Positions 27,815-37,428 of a stretch of 64,000 nt of DNA are shown piece by piece. The notes beneath the pieces are model-generated. The model was not told the origin of the DNA. It saw only the letters and a list, made by a program, of their open reading frames with translations, and ran no database searches. The translations under genes were made by a program, and so were the position numbers. The DNA comes from an uncultured Muribaculaceae bacterium. GTDB taxonomy: Bacteria; Bacteroidota; Bacteroidia; Bacteroidales; Muribaculaceae. Within the stretch, counting starts at the first letter, position 1. The number at the start of each line of letters is the position of its first letter. The stretch covers positions 38,673-102,672 of the forward strand of contig CAMWYR010000002.1 of assembly GCA_947178505.1 (NCBI GenBank). Reading direction: 5' to 3'.

Positions 27815-27822
27815 TTAGCTAT

Positions 27823-28296
27823 ATGGATATTCTTTTGATGACAGTTGGAAAGACCCGCATTGATTTCGTGACTCGCGGAATAGCCGAATATGAGAAGCGC
27901 CTCACGCGCTACGTTCCATTCTCCCGCCTTGAGCTTCCGGATATAAAGACGGGTAAGAATGTTACCCCCGACGTGCAGAAGACGCAGGAGGGAAATATGA
28001 TTCTTGAAAAAATAAGCCCGTCCGATTTCGTCGTTCTTCTTGACGAAAAGGGACGGGAATATACTTCTCTGGAGTTTGCTTCATGGCTGGAGAAACTTAT
28101 GGTAGCCGGACGCAAACGCACGGTATTTGTTGTCGGAGGCCCCTACGGATTCTCAAAAGAGGTCTACGCGCGCGCCGACGCAAAACTCTCGCTCTCTAAA
28201 ATGACATTCAATCATGAGATGGTCAGAATGTTCTTCATTGAGCAGATTTATCGGGGGATGACGATTCTACGCGGTGAGCCTTACCACCATGAGTGA
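27823..28296 (+). CDS. rlmH: 23S rRNA pseudouridine-1915 N3-methyltransferase RlmH
   Basis: SPOUT methyltransferase that modifies pseudouridine 1915 in helix 69 of 23S rRNA in the assembled ribosome, using S-adenosylmethionine. The protein opens MDILLMTVGKT, has the cofactor knot region VFVVGGPYGFSKEVY, and ends with NHEMVRMFFIEQIYRGMTILRGEPYHHE, which is the usual RlmH C-terminus. It is 157 residues long. Its start lies 17 bp after repeat element A, so its promoter must lie in or before that element. Its last 62 bp overlap the 3' end of the convergent BT_3928-like gene. Confidence 0.97.
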   Translation: MDILLMTVGKTRIDFVTRGIAEYEKRLTRYVPFSRLELPDIKTGKNVTPDVQKTQEGNMILEKISPSDFVVLLDEKGREYTSLEFASWLEKLMVAGRKRTVFVVGGPYGFSKEVYARADAKLSLSKMTFNHEMVRMFFIEQIYRGMTILRGEPYHHE

Positions 28297-29641
28297 GGCC
28301 TCCGAGCATACGCGGGAAGATGGATAATGCAATTAGCACGCCAAGCAGACAGATATATATTCCTGTGTAGAGCTTTATTTTTCCTGTCCCTCTCGTGAGT
28401 CTTTCCTCCATAATCTCACGCTTCTCGTGAGTGGTGAACTCTTCTGTGTCGACCGCGCTCAGTGTCGTTTTCCACTTCACTATTTTGTCTTCCACATACA
28501 CAAGCGCCGGATTGCCCCGGGCCACTTCCTTTATAGCAGTATCTTCGGCTGTGAGAATCTCATATTCGGGCATGGAGAGCTCTTCCCATTCGCTGATGAG
28601 TTCGGGAGAAGCGGCCACAACGCCTATCATCTCGACGTTATTCTTTGTCGCATAGTCACACAGCTCATTGATCTTCCAGGTGGTTGCGGGAGATACGGTT
28701 GCAAGATCGGGAATCAGAAGCATAAGCACCTTGCTGTTATTCTCGAAAACTTCGGCAGTCATATCTGTGTTTCCCGACTCGTCCCAGATGCGGAATGTCT
28801 TTGAATTGGTGTCTGCAGCCGATCTGGATGCTTCGTTTCCAACTTCCTTTCGTTCCTTGAAAACCCAGCCATCTTCTTCTGATGGAAGTTCATCATCCTC
28901 GCTAAACGTTTTTTCTTCTTTGCCGCGTGTATACACAAACACATATTCGGGCCCAACCTCTTCATCATCGGAGTAGATTGCCTCGCCCACAGGATAGGGA
29001 CGGAAGTCGATAAGTGGCTGCCGGAAATAGCCTATCGCGCCGATCGTGCAGATGAATGCTATTGATACTACGGCGCATACCCATTGGAGTGCGGGGGTGA
29101 CAAGGGCATACGTGCGGCTCTCATATTTGAAAAGCCATCCGATCATAAGGGTAAGCACAATGTTCTTCCAGAACGTGGCCCAGTTGGAAATCACGAGCGC
29201 GTCGCCGAAACATCCGCAGTCGGCCACAGGGTCTTTAATTGCAATCCATAATGTCAGCGACAGCATCACGGCCATGAACATTATGCCCAATAGGGGAGTT
29301 GAGCGCCGGTAACAGCCAAGAAGCACATAAATTCCGATAAGAAACTCGACGGCACAGAGCACGAACACGCAGGTCAGCATCAGATTCGGAATCATTCCGA
29401 TGCCCAAAGCCTCGAAATATTCATTGAATTTATAGAACGTACCCCAGGGGTCGACTGCCTTTACAAATCCCGAGTATATGAAAGTGGAGCCGAATGCCAG
29501 ACGGCAGAACCATGTCAGCAGCCTGTGCCACAAGGCGGGAGTCTTTTGCAGCGCTGTCTGTCTTTCAGTGGCAACTGCTTTAGCTGCTGCGTCAGGTGCC
29601 TGATTATTTGTATCTGAGCTTGATGAGTGCGAAGATTGCAT
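28235..29641 (-). CDS. BT_3928-like DoxX family membrane protein
   Basis: Bacteroidales membrane protein of 468 residues. The N-terminal half is a DoxX/MauE-like four-helix region (about 45-200), including FGSTFIYSGFVKAVDPWGT and DPVADCGCFGDAL with its close Cys pair. After another membrane segment, the C-terminal half (about 295-400) looks like a thioredoxin fold (SKVLMLLIPDLATVS..., PALVYVEDKIVKW) without a CxxC centre. A last hydrophobic segment lies near 430-448. A redox or membrane-repair role is inference. Its start overlaps the upstream DUF1599 gene by 38 bp, and its last 62 bp overlap convergent rlmH. The first in-frame internal Met lies far downstream, past the first membrane segment, so the start at 29641 is likely. 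Confidence 0.85.
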   Translation of the reverse strand: MQSSHSSSSDTNNQAPDAAAKAVATERQTALQKTPALWHRLLTWFCRLAFGSTFIYSGFVKAVDPWGTFYKFNEYFEALGIGMIPNLMLTCVFVLCAVEFLIGIYVLLGCYRRSTPLLGIMFMAVMLSLTLWIAIKDPVADCGCFGDALVISNWATFWKNIVLTLMIGWLFKYESRTYALVTPALQWVCAVVSIAFICTIGAIGYFRQPLIDFRPYPVGEAIYSDDEEVGPEYVFVYTRGKEEKTFSEDDELPSEEDGWVFKERKEVGNEASRSAADTNSKTFRIWDESGNTDMTAEVFENNSKVLMLLIPDLATVSPATTWKINELCDYATKNNVEMIGVVAASPELISEWEELSMPEYEILTAEDTAIKEVARGNPALVYVEDKIVKWKTTLSAVDTEEFTTHEKREIMEERLTRGTGKIKLYTGIYICLLGVLIALSIFPRMLGGLTHGGKAHRVESSSPDKSAQ

Positions 29642-30152
29642 AGTTGATCATGTCCATATAGTTGGCATCCACGCCCTCCGAAATCAGCGTATGCCCGTTA
29701 TGCGATTCTATCTCTTTGGTGCGCAGGAGTTTCTGCAGGATAATGTCGGTAAAACTGCTTACACGCATATCACGCCATGCTTCGTCATAATCATGATTCT
29801 TGTTCACCATCAGCGAAGTTGCCTGCTCGATTGCCTTATCATAAAGCTTGAGTGCCTCAGCGGGCGCGAGAGGATTGCCGGGTCCCAGTTCGAGCTGGAT
29901 GAGGGCCATAGCGCAATAGTTGACGATACCGATGAATTCCGGTTCGATGCCTTCATCAACCTTTGCATTGTCAATACCTGTCTCCTCAAGTGTGCGGATG
30001 CGTCGCGCCTTGATATAAATCTGATCGGTCAGGCTCGAAGGGCGCATTATGCGCCATGAAGTGCCATAATCGTGCATTTTCTTCTCATATATCGAGCGGC
30101 AGTGGGCGATCACAGCCGCAAACTGCTCTTCGGTGGTCTTGGGGGCGTTCAT
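29604..30152 (-). CDS. DUF1599 domain-containing protein
   Basis: Small soluble Bacteroidales protein with two tandem copies of one domain. Each copy has the pattern Y-E/D-K-x-M/N-H-D-Y-x-x-x-W-R-x-M-R-x-S-S, seen near residues 22-45 (KKMHDYGTSWRIMRPSSLTD) and again near 120-140 (KNHDYDEAWRDMRVSSFTD). I do not know its biochemical role; the His-Asp-Tyr pattern suggests a metal or nucleotide site. The ATG at 30152 is taken as the start, giving 182 residues; a TTG at 30176 would add eight. It overlaps the following BT_3928-like gene by 38 bp, so the two are probably coupled. Confidence 0.85.
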   Translation of the reverse strand: MNAPKTTEEQFAAVIAHCRSIYEKKMHDYGTSWRIMRPSSLTDQIYIKARRIRTLEETGIDNAKVDEGIEPEFIGIVNYCAMALIQLELGPGNPLAPAEALKLYDKAIEQATSLMVNKNHDYDEAWRDMRVSSFTDIILQKLLRTKEIESHNGHTLISEGVDANYMDMINYAIFALIKLRYK

Positions 30153-30292
30153 TACTTTCAGGTTTGAGATTTTCAATCATTCGGGCTTTCCGGGGATGTG
30201 TCCATCCTCAGTTTACAATGCGAAATTACCAAAAAACTTTCTCAATAGGAAATTTATTTATTATGACGAGGGGAAAATCAAAAAAAATACAC

Positions 30293-30300
30293 TAATTTTG
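30293..30300 (+). promoter_or_regulatory. Putative -7 box for the DUF4293 gene
   Basis: TAATTTTG matches TAnnTTTG exactly, 73 bp before the start codon, in an A-rich region. Confidence 0.45.
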
Positions 30301-30373
30301 TAGTTGACGGGGTTTATTCGGGGGAGATACGGACTATCCAGTAAATTATAAACATCAAAAATAGAACAAGACT

Positions 30374-30844
30374 ATGGTAATTCAGCGTTGGCAATCCGTC
30401 TTCCTGCTTATAGTAGCGGTGATGATGGGTATTTTCACGTTTATGTCGCTCGGGCAGGTGCAGCTCACTGATTATTCGCTTAACTTCACGACAATCGGAT
30501 TCTCGATTGAGGGTACGTCCACCGACGGTGCGCAGACAGGTTATTACGCCTATACCTGGACATTCTTCATTGTTTCTCTTCTGAGCACAATTATTCCCTT
30601 CATCAATATCTTCATATTCAAGAATCTGAATCTTCAGAAGCGTCTCTGCATTCTCGAGATATTTTTCCTTCTTGGTGTGGTGGCATGTGGATGCGCTTAC
30701 GGATATTACTATTTTACAGATGCCGTCGTGAGCTGGTCATCGCTTATCTGCGCTCCGCTGATTGCCTTTGTGGCTGATGTGATGGCGTACAACCGCATTG
30801 CTCATGATCAACGTCTTCTCAACTCTTCGAGACGTCTTATATGA
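30374..30844 (+). CDS. DUF4293 family membrane protein
   Basis: Small inner membrane protein with four hydrophobic segments (about residues 5-25, 55-80, 90-110 and 115-135). The start MVIQRWQSVFLLIVAVMMG and the Asn-Leu-Gln-Lys-Arg-Leu-Cys stretch between TM2 and TM3 match the Bacteroidales DUF4293 family. Its function is unknown. It is 156 residues long. It lies upstream of proS on the same strand, but proS has its own promoter box between them. Confidence 0.8.
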   Translation: MVIQRWQSVFLLIVAVMMGIFTFMSLGQVQLTDYSLNFTTIGFSIEGTSTDGAQTGYYAYTWTFFIVSLLSTIIPFINIFIFKNLNLQKRLCILEIFFLLGVVACGCAYGYYYFTDAVVSWSSLICAPLIAFVADVMAYNRIAHDQRLLNSSRRLI

Positions 30845-30896
30845 TCAACGGGCTATTATTCTGAAATTAATTATCCTTCAATCGGTTTATTTTTTG

Positions 30897-30904
30897 TAAT
30901 TTTG
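30897..30904 (+). promoter_or_regulatory. Putative -7 box for proS
   Basis: TAATTTTG matches TAnnTTTG exactly, 78 bp before the proS start codon, giving a leader of about 70 nt. No clear -33 partner was seen. Confidence 0.5.
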
Positions 30905-30982
30905 CAGTGTGATTGGCTTGCGAGGAGCATAAGGCTGCGCTTGCCATTCCTCTAACAGAATAAATTACACGAACTCCATATT

Positions 30983-32464
30983 ATGGCTAAAGAATTAAAG
31001 AACTTCACAAAACGTTCAGACAACTATTCACAGTGGTATAACGAACTCGTGGTAAAGGCCGACCTGGCGGAGCAGTCTGCCGTTCGCGGCTGTATGGTGA
31101 TCAAGCCCTATGGCTATGCGATCTGGGAAAAGATGCAGCGTCAGCTCGATGATATGTTCAAGGCCACGGGCCACCAGAACGCTTATTTTCCCCTCCTTAT
31201 CCCGAAATCGTTCCTCAGCCGCGAGGCGGATCATGTGGAAGGCTTTGCCAAGGAGTGTGCGGTCGTCACTCACTACCGACTAAAGAATGATCCCGACGGT
31301 AACGGCGTGGTGGTAGATCCCGCAGCCAAACTCGAGGAAGAACTCATCATCCGCCCGACTTCTGAGACTATCATCTGGAACACTTATAAGAACTGGATTC
31401 ATTCCTATCGTGATCTCCCTATTCTCGTAAATCAGTGGGCAAATGTGTTCCGTTGGGAGATGCGTACCCGTATGTTCCTCCGCACCGCTGAGTTCCTATG
31501 GCAAGAAGGCCATACAGCCCATGCCACCCGTGAGGAGGCTGAGGAAGAGGCAATAAGGATGCTTAACGTATACAGTGATTTCGCCCAGAACTATATGGCT
31601 GTGCCTGTGGTGCGTGGCGTGAAGACTGCCAATGAGCGTTTCGCGGGTGCACTCGACACATATACCATCGAGGCTATGATGCAGGATGGAAAGGCTCTGC
31701 AGAGCGGCACGTCTCATTTCCTCGGGCAGAACTTCGCCAAGGCTTTCGACGTGACCTTCATGAATAAGGATAATAAGCCTGAGTACGTATGGGCTACTTC
31801 CTGGGGCGTGTCAACACGTCTGATGGGTGCGCTTATAATGACACACAGTGACGACAACGGCCTCGTGCTGCCTCCGAAGCTTGCTCCAATTCAGGTGGTC
31901 ATCGTGCCTATCTATAAGAATGAGGAGGGCCTGAAGGCTATATCTGAGAAAGTGGAGCCTCTGTTGGAGGAATTCCGGAAGAAAGGTATCAGCGTGAAAT
32001 ATGATGACGCCGATAACCGACGTCCCGGCTTCAAGTTCGCTGATTACGAGGTGAAGGGTGTGCCCGTGCGAATCGCTATCGGCCAGCGCGACATAGAGCA
32101 GGGCACTGTAGAACTTATGCGTCGTGACACACTCGAGAAGGAGGTGCTCCCGCTTGAAGGTATAGTTGATCACGTGGAGAAGGAACTTGATGATATCCAG
32201 ACTAATCTCTTTGAACGTGCGCTTAAGAATCGTGAGAAGCGCACCATCACCGTCGACTCCTACGATGAATTCAAGGAGAAGATCGAGGATGGTGTATTCA
32301 TCCTGGCTCATTGGGACGGCACTCCTGAGACTGAAGAAAAAATCAAGGAGGAGACTAAGGCTACAATCCGTTGCATTCCGTTTGAGGGCGATGAGACTCC
32401 CGGAGTGTGCATGGTGACCGGTAAGCCTTCGGCTCGCCGCGTGCTTTTCGCCCGTGCTTATTGA
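30983..32464 (+). CDS. proS: Prolyl-tRNA synthetase, archaeal/eukaryal type
   Basis: Class II aminoacyl-tRNA synthetase that charges tRNA-Pro. At 493 residues, without the YbaK-like editing insert of the E. coli type, and with the extended C-terminal domain, it belongs to the ProS type 3 (archaeal/eukaryal) form found in Bacteroidetes. Class II motif 2 is [25 protein letters not shown], motif 3 lies in [18 protein letters not shown], and the anticodon-binding domain begins near residue 300 ([13 protein letters not shown]). The end is RRVLFARAY, typical of the family. The DPP IV gene begins 30 bp downstream. Confidence 0.97.
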   Translation: MAKELKNFTKRSDNYSQWYNELVVKADLAEQSAVRGCMVIKPYGYAIWEKMQRQLDDMFKATGHQNAYFPLLIPKSFLSREADHVEGFAKECAVVTHYRLKNDPDGNGVVVDPAAKLEEELIIRPTSETIIWNTYKNWIHSYRDLPILVNQWANVFRWEMRTRMFLRTAEFLWQEGHTAHATREEAEEEAIRMLNVYSDFAQNYMAVPVVRGVKTANERFAGALDTYTIEAMMQDGKALQSGTSHFLGQNFAKAFDVTFMNKDNKPEYVWATSWGVSTRLMGALIMTHSDDNGLVLPPKLAPIQVVIVPIYKNEEGLKAISEKVEPLLEEFRKKGISVKYDDADNRRPGFKFADYEVKGVPVRIAIGQRDIEQGTVELMRRDTLEKEVLPLEGIVDHVEKELDDIQTNLFERALKNREKRTITVDSYDEFKEKIEDGVFILAHWDGTPETEEKIKEETKATIRCIPFEGDETPGVCMVTGKPSARRVLFARAY

Positions 32465-32494
32465 TTGCGACAATGTCATTTTCATTCGTTACAA

Positions 32495-34681
32495 ATGAAT
32501 CTGAATAATATAATTGCAGCCGCGGCGTTCAGCAGTATCGTCGCGGCTCAATCCTTTGCCGCATCCCTATCGGCGGAGGATTATTGCAGCCCTAAGCTGG
32601 CTGCCCCTAAGGGAGTGAAGGATATGCATCCCCTCAAGGATGGAGAGTCATTTTCCGCTGTCTCCGATGACGGCAGATCTATTGACGTCTATAGTTACAA
32701 GACGGGAGAGAAGATTTCCACTCTTTTCAGCCTCGATGGCGTAAAGGGCGATATTAAGATCTCTGATTTTGAGGGCTACGAACTGAGTGCGAACGAGAAG
32801 AAGATCCTGATCTGGAATAATTCGAAGAAAATCTACCGCAATTCATTTACGGCAGATTATTACGTGTATGACACATTCCGTTCTACGCTTGCCCGCATCA
32901 GTGAGGGCGGGAGCCAGAGATGCGCCACTATCTCTCACGATGGCCGTATGGTGGCTTATGTGAGGGATAATAATGTGTTTATTTCCAATATAGATTATAA
33001 GACGGATAAGGCCATTACATCCGACGGTAAGGTGAACAGCATTATTTATGGAGCTCCCGACTGGGCCTATGAGGAGGAATTCGGCATGCTCAATTCGTTG
33101 AGATGGAGTTCCGACGACAACACACTTGCCTTTATCCGTTTTGACGAATCGGAAGTGCCCGTTTACTCATTCGATGAGTATGGCTATTACACTAAGGAGG
33201 ATGTGCTCGGTCCGATGTATCCTGACTCGTTCCGTTACAAGTACCCGCTTGCCGGCTACCCTAACTCAAAGGTTGAGGTGCGGGCTTACAATGTGGATAA
33301 CGGAACGACCAAAACGATGGGTCTCGACACGGATGGAAAATATGTTCCGGCGATTGACTTTGCAGGTAATGGCTCCGATCTGATGGTGATGGTGGTCAAC
33401 CGCAACCAGAATGAGCTGCAGCTTTTCCGTGTGAATCCGGGTTCAACTGTGGCTCATCCCGTTATTACGGAGACTTCTGACGCCTGGCTCAGTCCTGACG
33501 CGTACCAGATGGTCAGATATTATCAGTCTTCTTTCGTGATTGCGAGCGAACGGAGTGGCTACCGTCATCTTTATGAATACGACTATTCGGGAAATAAGTT
33601 GCGCCAGCTCACGTCGGGCAATTGGAACGTGACTGATTATTATGGTTTCGATTCAAAGAACGGGACCCACTTTATCCAGACCACGTCAAAAGGCGCGATC
33701 AATAGAAATGTTGCCTCTGTGGATTCAAAAGGTAATGTGAGGTTGCTCAACGATATGGAGGGTACCGAATCGGCCTCATTCAGCTCGAATTTCAATTATT
33801 TCCTGCGCAGCTACAGTTCTGCGGTGACTCCTCCGCAATATACTATATGCACACGAAGCGGCAAACTCGTAAAGGAGATGCAGATGAACCGTGAGTATGC
33901 CTCCCGTTATGCCGCCGCTCCAAAGATGGAGTTCCTGAAGGTTGCGAACGCCGAAGGCGAGGAGATGAATGCCTATATGATTAAACCTGCCGGCTTTGAC
34001 GCCTCGAACAAGTATCCTCTGCTGATGTATCAGTATAATGGTCCCGATTCACAGCTTGTGCTCAACGCCTGGAGAATGGACGGCACCTATTATCTGGCAG
34101 CCGAGGGATTCGTGGTTTGTGCGGTCGATGGTCGCGGCACGGGCAACCGCTCCCGCCAGTGGGCTAATGTGGTCTACAAGCAGTTGGGTAAGTATGAGAC
34201 AGCCGATCAGCTGGCCGGTGCAGCTTACTTCTCATCTCTCCCGTTCGTTGACGCCTCGCGCACTGCATGTTTCGGCTGGAGCTACGGAGGATATATGACG
34301 CTCATGGAGCTTTCTGATCCTTCCTGTCGCTTTAAGGCCGGCGTGTCGATGGCTCCCGTCACCGACTGGCGTTTCTACGATTCGGTCTATACCGAGCGTT
34401 ATATGCAGACGCCTCAGCAGAATGAGAGGGGATATAAACTCGCATCGGCAATAGAGAGGAGTGGCTATCTCCGCGGACGTCTGCTGATCATGTCGGGCAC
34501 CAGCGACGATAACGTGCATTTCTACAACACTCTTCGCTACACGTCTAAACTCAATGCTGAAGGGCAGATCTTTGATATGATGGCCTATTCGGGATTCGAA
34601 CATAGCCTCAGAATGGGCAATGCGCGCGAGCAGCTCTATAAGAAGGTCGTTGATTTCCTTAAGACCCAACTGACAAAATGA
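32495..34681 (+). CDS. Dipeptidyl peptidase IV-like S9 serine peptidase
   Basis: Secreted peptidase of the prolyl oligopeptidase family that removes X-Pro dipeptides from N-termini. The start at 32495 gives a signal peptide (MNLNNIIAAAAFSS...SFAA); the longer reading begins with TTG inside a poor stretch and is rejected. An eight-bladed propeller domain (~60-480) contains DWAYEEEFGM, the double-Glu motif that binds the substrate N-terminus. The C-terminal hydrolase domain has the nucleophile motif GWSYGGY (Ser596), the Asp in SGTSDDNVHF and the His in FEHSLRM. The length is 728 residues. It follows proS closely and ends at a clear terminator. Confidence 0.94.
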   Translation: MNLNNIIAAAAFSSIVAAQSFAASLSAEDYCSPKLAAPKGVKDMHPLKDGESFSAVSDDGRSIDVYSYKTGEKISTLFSLDGVKGDIKISDFEGYELSANEKKILIWNNSKKIYRNSFTADYYVYDTFRSTLARISEGGSQRCATISHDGRMVAYVRDNNVFISNIDYKTDKAITSDGKVNSIIYGAPDWAYEEEFGMLNSLRWSSDDNTLAFIRFDESEVPVYSFDEYGYYTKEDVLGPMYPDSFRYKYPLAGYPNSKVEVRAYNVDNGTTKTMGLDTDGKYVPAIDFAGNGSDLMVMVVNRNQNELQLFRVNPGSTVAHPVITETSDAWLSPDAYQMVRYYQSSFVIASERSGYRHLYEYDYSGNKLRQLTSGNWNVTDYYGFDSKNGTHFIQTTSKGAINRNVASVDSKGNVRLLNDMEGTESASFSSNFNYFLRSYSSAVTPPQYTICTRSGKLVKEMQMNREYASRYAAAPKMEFLKVANAEGEEMNAYMIKPAGFDASNKYPLLMYQYNGPDSQLVLNAWRMDGTYYLAAEGFVVCAVDGRGTGNRSRQWANVVYKQLGKYETADQLAGAAYFSSLPFVDASRTACFGWSYGGYMTLMELSDPSCRFKAGVSMAPVTDWRFYDSVYTERYMQTPQQNERGYKLASAIERSGYLRGRLLIMSGTSDDNVHFYNTLRYTSKLNAEGQIFDMMAYSGFEHSLRMGNAREQLYKKVVDFLKTQLTK

Positions 34682-34741
34682 GGTTTCAATGATTCCCTGA
34701 AGGATATCCTTTAAACTTCATGACGGAGACAAATTGATAAG

Positions 34742-34785
34742 AAAATCATCCGGCGTACCCTTTGCACCGGATGATTTTTTGTTTT
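34742..34785 (+). terminator. Terminator after the DPP IV-like gene
   Basis: A perfect 12-bp stem (AAAATCATCCGG and its complement) is followed by a run of six T, 60 bp after the stop codon. Confidence 0.9.
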
Positions 34786-35104
34786 TAACGTCGTGCCAAC
34801 CGGAGAATTTTAAAAATTAACATTGTTAAAGTTTGCATTCCTTAAACTTTATTGGCTTTAAATTGTAAATAATGTAGAACCATTTAAACTTTATTCAAGG
34901 TTGCACCGGATTTTTTTCGTCAGAACTGACTGATTCTGATAAATTATTGGGTTAGTTTATGGCTGTCGTAGCGAATCTGAGCGCCTTCTCCTCAAAATGC
35001 CTTGAAAATTCAACCCTAACCTGTAGTGGCACGATAAGAGTTTAGATGAAAGAACTCCCTCTTCTTAATGGAGGAAGATTTACACTCCTTAAGCAGAAAA
35101 GAAA
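34786..35104. other. AT-rich leader region before the unknown membrane protein
   Basis: About 320 bp without a convincing gene. The string TTAAACTTTATT occurs at 34842-34853 and again at 34884-34895. No exact TAnnTTTG box was found, so the promoter of the next gene is unclear. No tRNA or other RNA gene was recognised. Confidence 0.5.
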
Positions 35105-36478
35105 ATGAGAGATCTTGAAAGAGTAAACGGCGCACAATTATTGTCCTTCTGGAAGAGCATTTCAGTAGGATTACTCGTGCTTATTCTTACATTGATGCTT
35201 TCAAGGCTTCTCCCGTTCTATTTTTCGCCTGTGGTCGGGCTTCTGGGAGCCGCCTTTCTTTATACAATCCTTTACAACAACAAGATTAAGCGCACGTCGT
35301 CGTGTATGGTGATTCCATACGCGATGTTCTACTGCATGATTGGCTATTCATTTACGTCAATTTTAATTAACGTGCTATATATCTGGGATATAATTTATAT
35401 TCCGAAGGAACTGTCGTTCTTTAACGACCCCTATATGCCGAGTCTTATCCTGATGCCGATTTGCTTTATTGTATTGTTTGTGTTTTATTTAAGACGCAAG
35501 AGCCTTTCAATATGCATAGACTGCAAGCTCACCCGAGGACTCTCGATAGAACGTGGAAAACTCGGTGAGATTCTTGATCGCGAGACGCGGCTGCAGCTTC
35601 GCAACCTTATATGGATGTTCGGCTTGCTTACTGCCCTAAGCTGGTCTTACTATGAATTCCTCTACTACAAGAGCGCTTCCGTCAACAATCGCGACTGGTA
35701 CATCTTTGTCTGGATCAGTGTGATTTCGCTTATTCTGGACGAAGTCTACTTCTCATCGCGTTATTATAATATATATCTTGATCTGAAGGACAACGGCGAG
35801 ATTATCACTGAGGAGGAGCTCAGTGATATGACCGTAAAGACTTATCTTCGCATCTACCTTATCTGCGGCAATAAGATTTTCCTCAATACGCATATCGCGG
35901 ATCCCTACATCAAGGGGAAGTTCGTCACGGATACGCCGTTCGTCACAAAACGCAATGTGAATGGTATCACTACGGCCGACGTCTCCCAGATTGTAAAGCG
36001 CATAACAGGCTTCAACGACGGCCATCTGCGTTTCTTCTACGGACGTAAGTCGCTCGATATTGCCAAACACAGTATCCTTAGATATTTCTATTTCCTGGAT
36101 GGAAAGCCCGAAGATCATCCCGAACTGAAGGTAACCGGGGAGTGGATTGACTTTGATATCATCAAGTATGTCTATCAACGGCAACCTAAGTCGATGTCGA
36201 ATACTTTTCTGACCGACCTTGCCCGCATGATAACTATCGTGCTGACGCAGAAGGTGTTCGATTCCAACGGCTACCGAAAGCTGAAGGTGAAGGCTTATAA
36301 GCCCACTTTCGACCTCATCGAAGTAAGGGCGAACAATTACGATTTCCAGGACGACAAGTGGCTCAAGATTGCAATGTATAATTCCGACCTCAAAGGTTTT
36401 CATCTAAAGAAATTCTTTGACCGTTGGTTGGGCACCAACCGTAACTCCAAACAGAATAACCGTAAGAGCACATGGTGA
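35105..36478 (+). CDS. Unrecognised membrane protein upstream of miaA
   Basis: I do not recognise this 457-residue protein. About six hydrophobic segments are visible (roughly 15-33, 38-58, 68-98, 111-129, 166-188 and 198-215). A polar loop between segments 4 and 5 holds a CIDC pair (Cys137, Cys140). A soluble region of about 240 residues follows (216-457), mixed alpha/beta in look, with no catalytic motif I can name, and the end is basic (NRNSKQNNRKSTW). The stop overlaps the miaA start by 7 bp, so the two genes are probably translated together. The base use is like that of its neighbours, giving no sign of recent transfer. A sensor or membrane-tethered binding protein is possible, but that is a guess. 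Confidence 0.75.
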   Translation: MRDLERVNGAQLLSFWKSISVGLLVLILTLMLSRLLPFYFSPVVGLLGAAFLYTILYNNKIKRTSSCMVIPYAMFYCMIGYSFTSILINVLYIWDIIYIPKELSFFNDPYMPSLILMPICFIVLFVFYLRRKSLSICIDCKLTRGLSIERGKLGEILDRETRLQLRNLIWMFGLLTALSWSYYEFLYYKSASVNNRDWYIFVWISVISLILDEVYFSSRYYNIYLDLKDNGEIITEEELSDMTVKTYLRIYLICGNKIFLNTHIADPYIKGKFVTDTPFVTKRNVNGITTADVSQIVKRITGFNDGHLRFFYGRKSLDIAKHSILRYFYFLDGKPEDHPELKVTGEWIDFDIIKYVYQRQPKSMSNTFLTDLARMITIVLTQKVFDSNGYRKLKVKAYKPTFDLIEVRANNYDFQDDKWLKIAMYNSDLKGFHLKKFFDRWLGTNRNSKQNNRKSTW

Positions 36479-37428
36479 ATAAAGCGATAGCCATCGTTGG
36501 CCCGACGGCTTCCGGTAAGACCCGCAGGGCGGTGGCGGTGGCTGAGGCCTTCGGCGGGGAAATTATTTCTGCCGATTCGCGTCAGGTCTATCGGAAAATG
36601 GATATTGGCACCGGTAAGGATCTCGGCGAGTACGGCAACATCCCTTATTGGCTGATTGATATTGCCGACGCCGGTGAAAAATATAATCTTCACAGATATC
36701 TTATGGATTTCCGGCAGGCATATGATAATATCTGTGCCCGCGGTCGTGTTCCCGTGATTTGCGGAGGAAGCGGAATGTATGTAGAGAATGCTCTTGCCGG
36801 CGTGTCGCTTCCTGAAGTGCCGGAGAACCGGGAATTACGGTCCCGTCTCGAAGGCAAGCCGATAGATGAACTCGCCACAATCCTTTCAGGATATAAGGAA
36901 CTTCACAATACTACGGATATTGACACCTGCAAGCGTGCGATCAGGGCAATTGAGATTCAGGAGTATTACAGAACTCATCCTCACGAATGCGTGAATGTTG
37001 ATGCGAGAGTATCACGCCCACTCGACGCTTTGGTAGTAGGCGTCGATATTCCACGCGAGATACGCCGTCTGGGCATTTCCAGACGTCTGAAATCACGGCT
37101 GAATGAAGGAATGGTCGAAGAGATCAAATCGATTATCGACAGCGGAGTCGCGCCGGAGGATCTCATTTATTATGGTCTTGAGTATAAGTTTGTCACTCTT
37201 TACCTTATCGGCCAACTTTCTTACACGCAGATGGTGCATGATCTGGAGATTGCCATCCATCAGTTTGCAAAACGCCAGATGACATGGTTCAGAGGCATGG
37301 AGAAGCGCGGTATTCCGATTCATTGGCTCCCTTACGACATGCCGGATGCAGAATTCATCGGTGCAGTGAAGGAGTTACTTAGGCTCCATCCACTAAAATT
37401 TCTTAATGCCAGGGCGGCGGATTTTTAG
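36472..37428 (+). CDS. miaA: tRNA dimethylallyltransferase MiaA, C-terminus encoded by a repeat element
   Basis: Adds a dimethylallyl group to N6 of A37 in tRNAs that read UNN codons. The P-loop IVGPTASGKT lies at residues 9-18, followed by ISADSRQVYRKMDIGTGK (the family's DSRQVY motif) and, toward the C-terminal half, QFAKRQMTWFRGME. It is 318 residues long. The last ~16 codons (L-R-L-H-P-L-K-F-L-N-A-R-A-A-D-F) and the stop lie inside repeat element B, so the original C-terminus has probably been replaced. The start overlaps the preceding gene by 7 bp. Identity is secure; the altered end is inferred from the repeat. Confidence 0.95.
   Translation: MVNKAIAIVGPTASGKTRRAVAVAEAFGGEIISADSRQVYRKMDIGTGKDLGEYGNIPYWLIDIADAGEKYNLHRYLMDFRQAYDNICARGRVPVICGGSGMYVENALAGVSLPEVPENRELRSRLEGKPIDELATILSGYKELHNTTDIDTCKRAIRAIEIQEYYRTHPHECVNVDARVSRPLDALVVGVDIPREIRRLGISRRLKSRLNEGMVEEIKSIIDSGVAPEDLIYYGLEYKFVTLYLIGQLSYTQMVHDLEIAIHQFAKRQMTWFRGMEKRGIPIHWLPYDMPDAEFIGAVKELLRLHPLKFLNARAADF

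Noticed and set aside
27801..27815. Target-site duplication at the ends of element A
   Set aside because: Flanks were compared for both elements A and B. Short AT-rich similarities exist (TTAA-like), but no exact duplication of convincing length was found.
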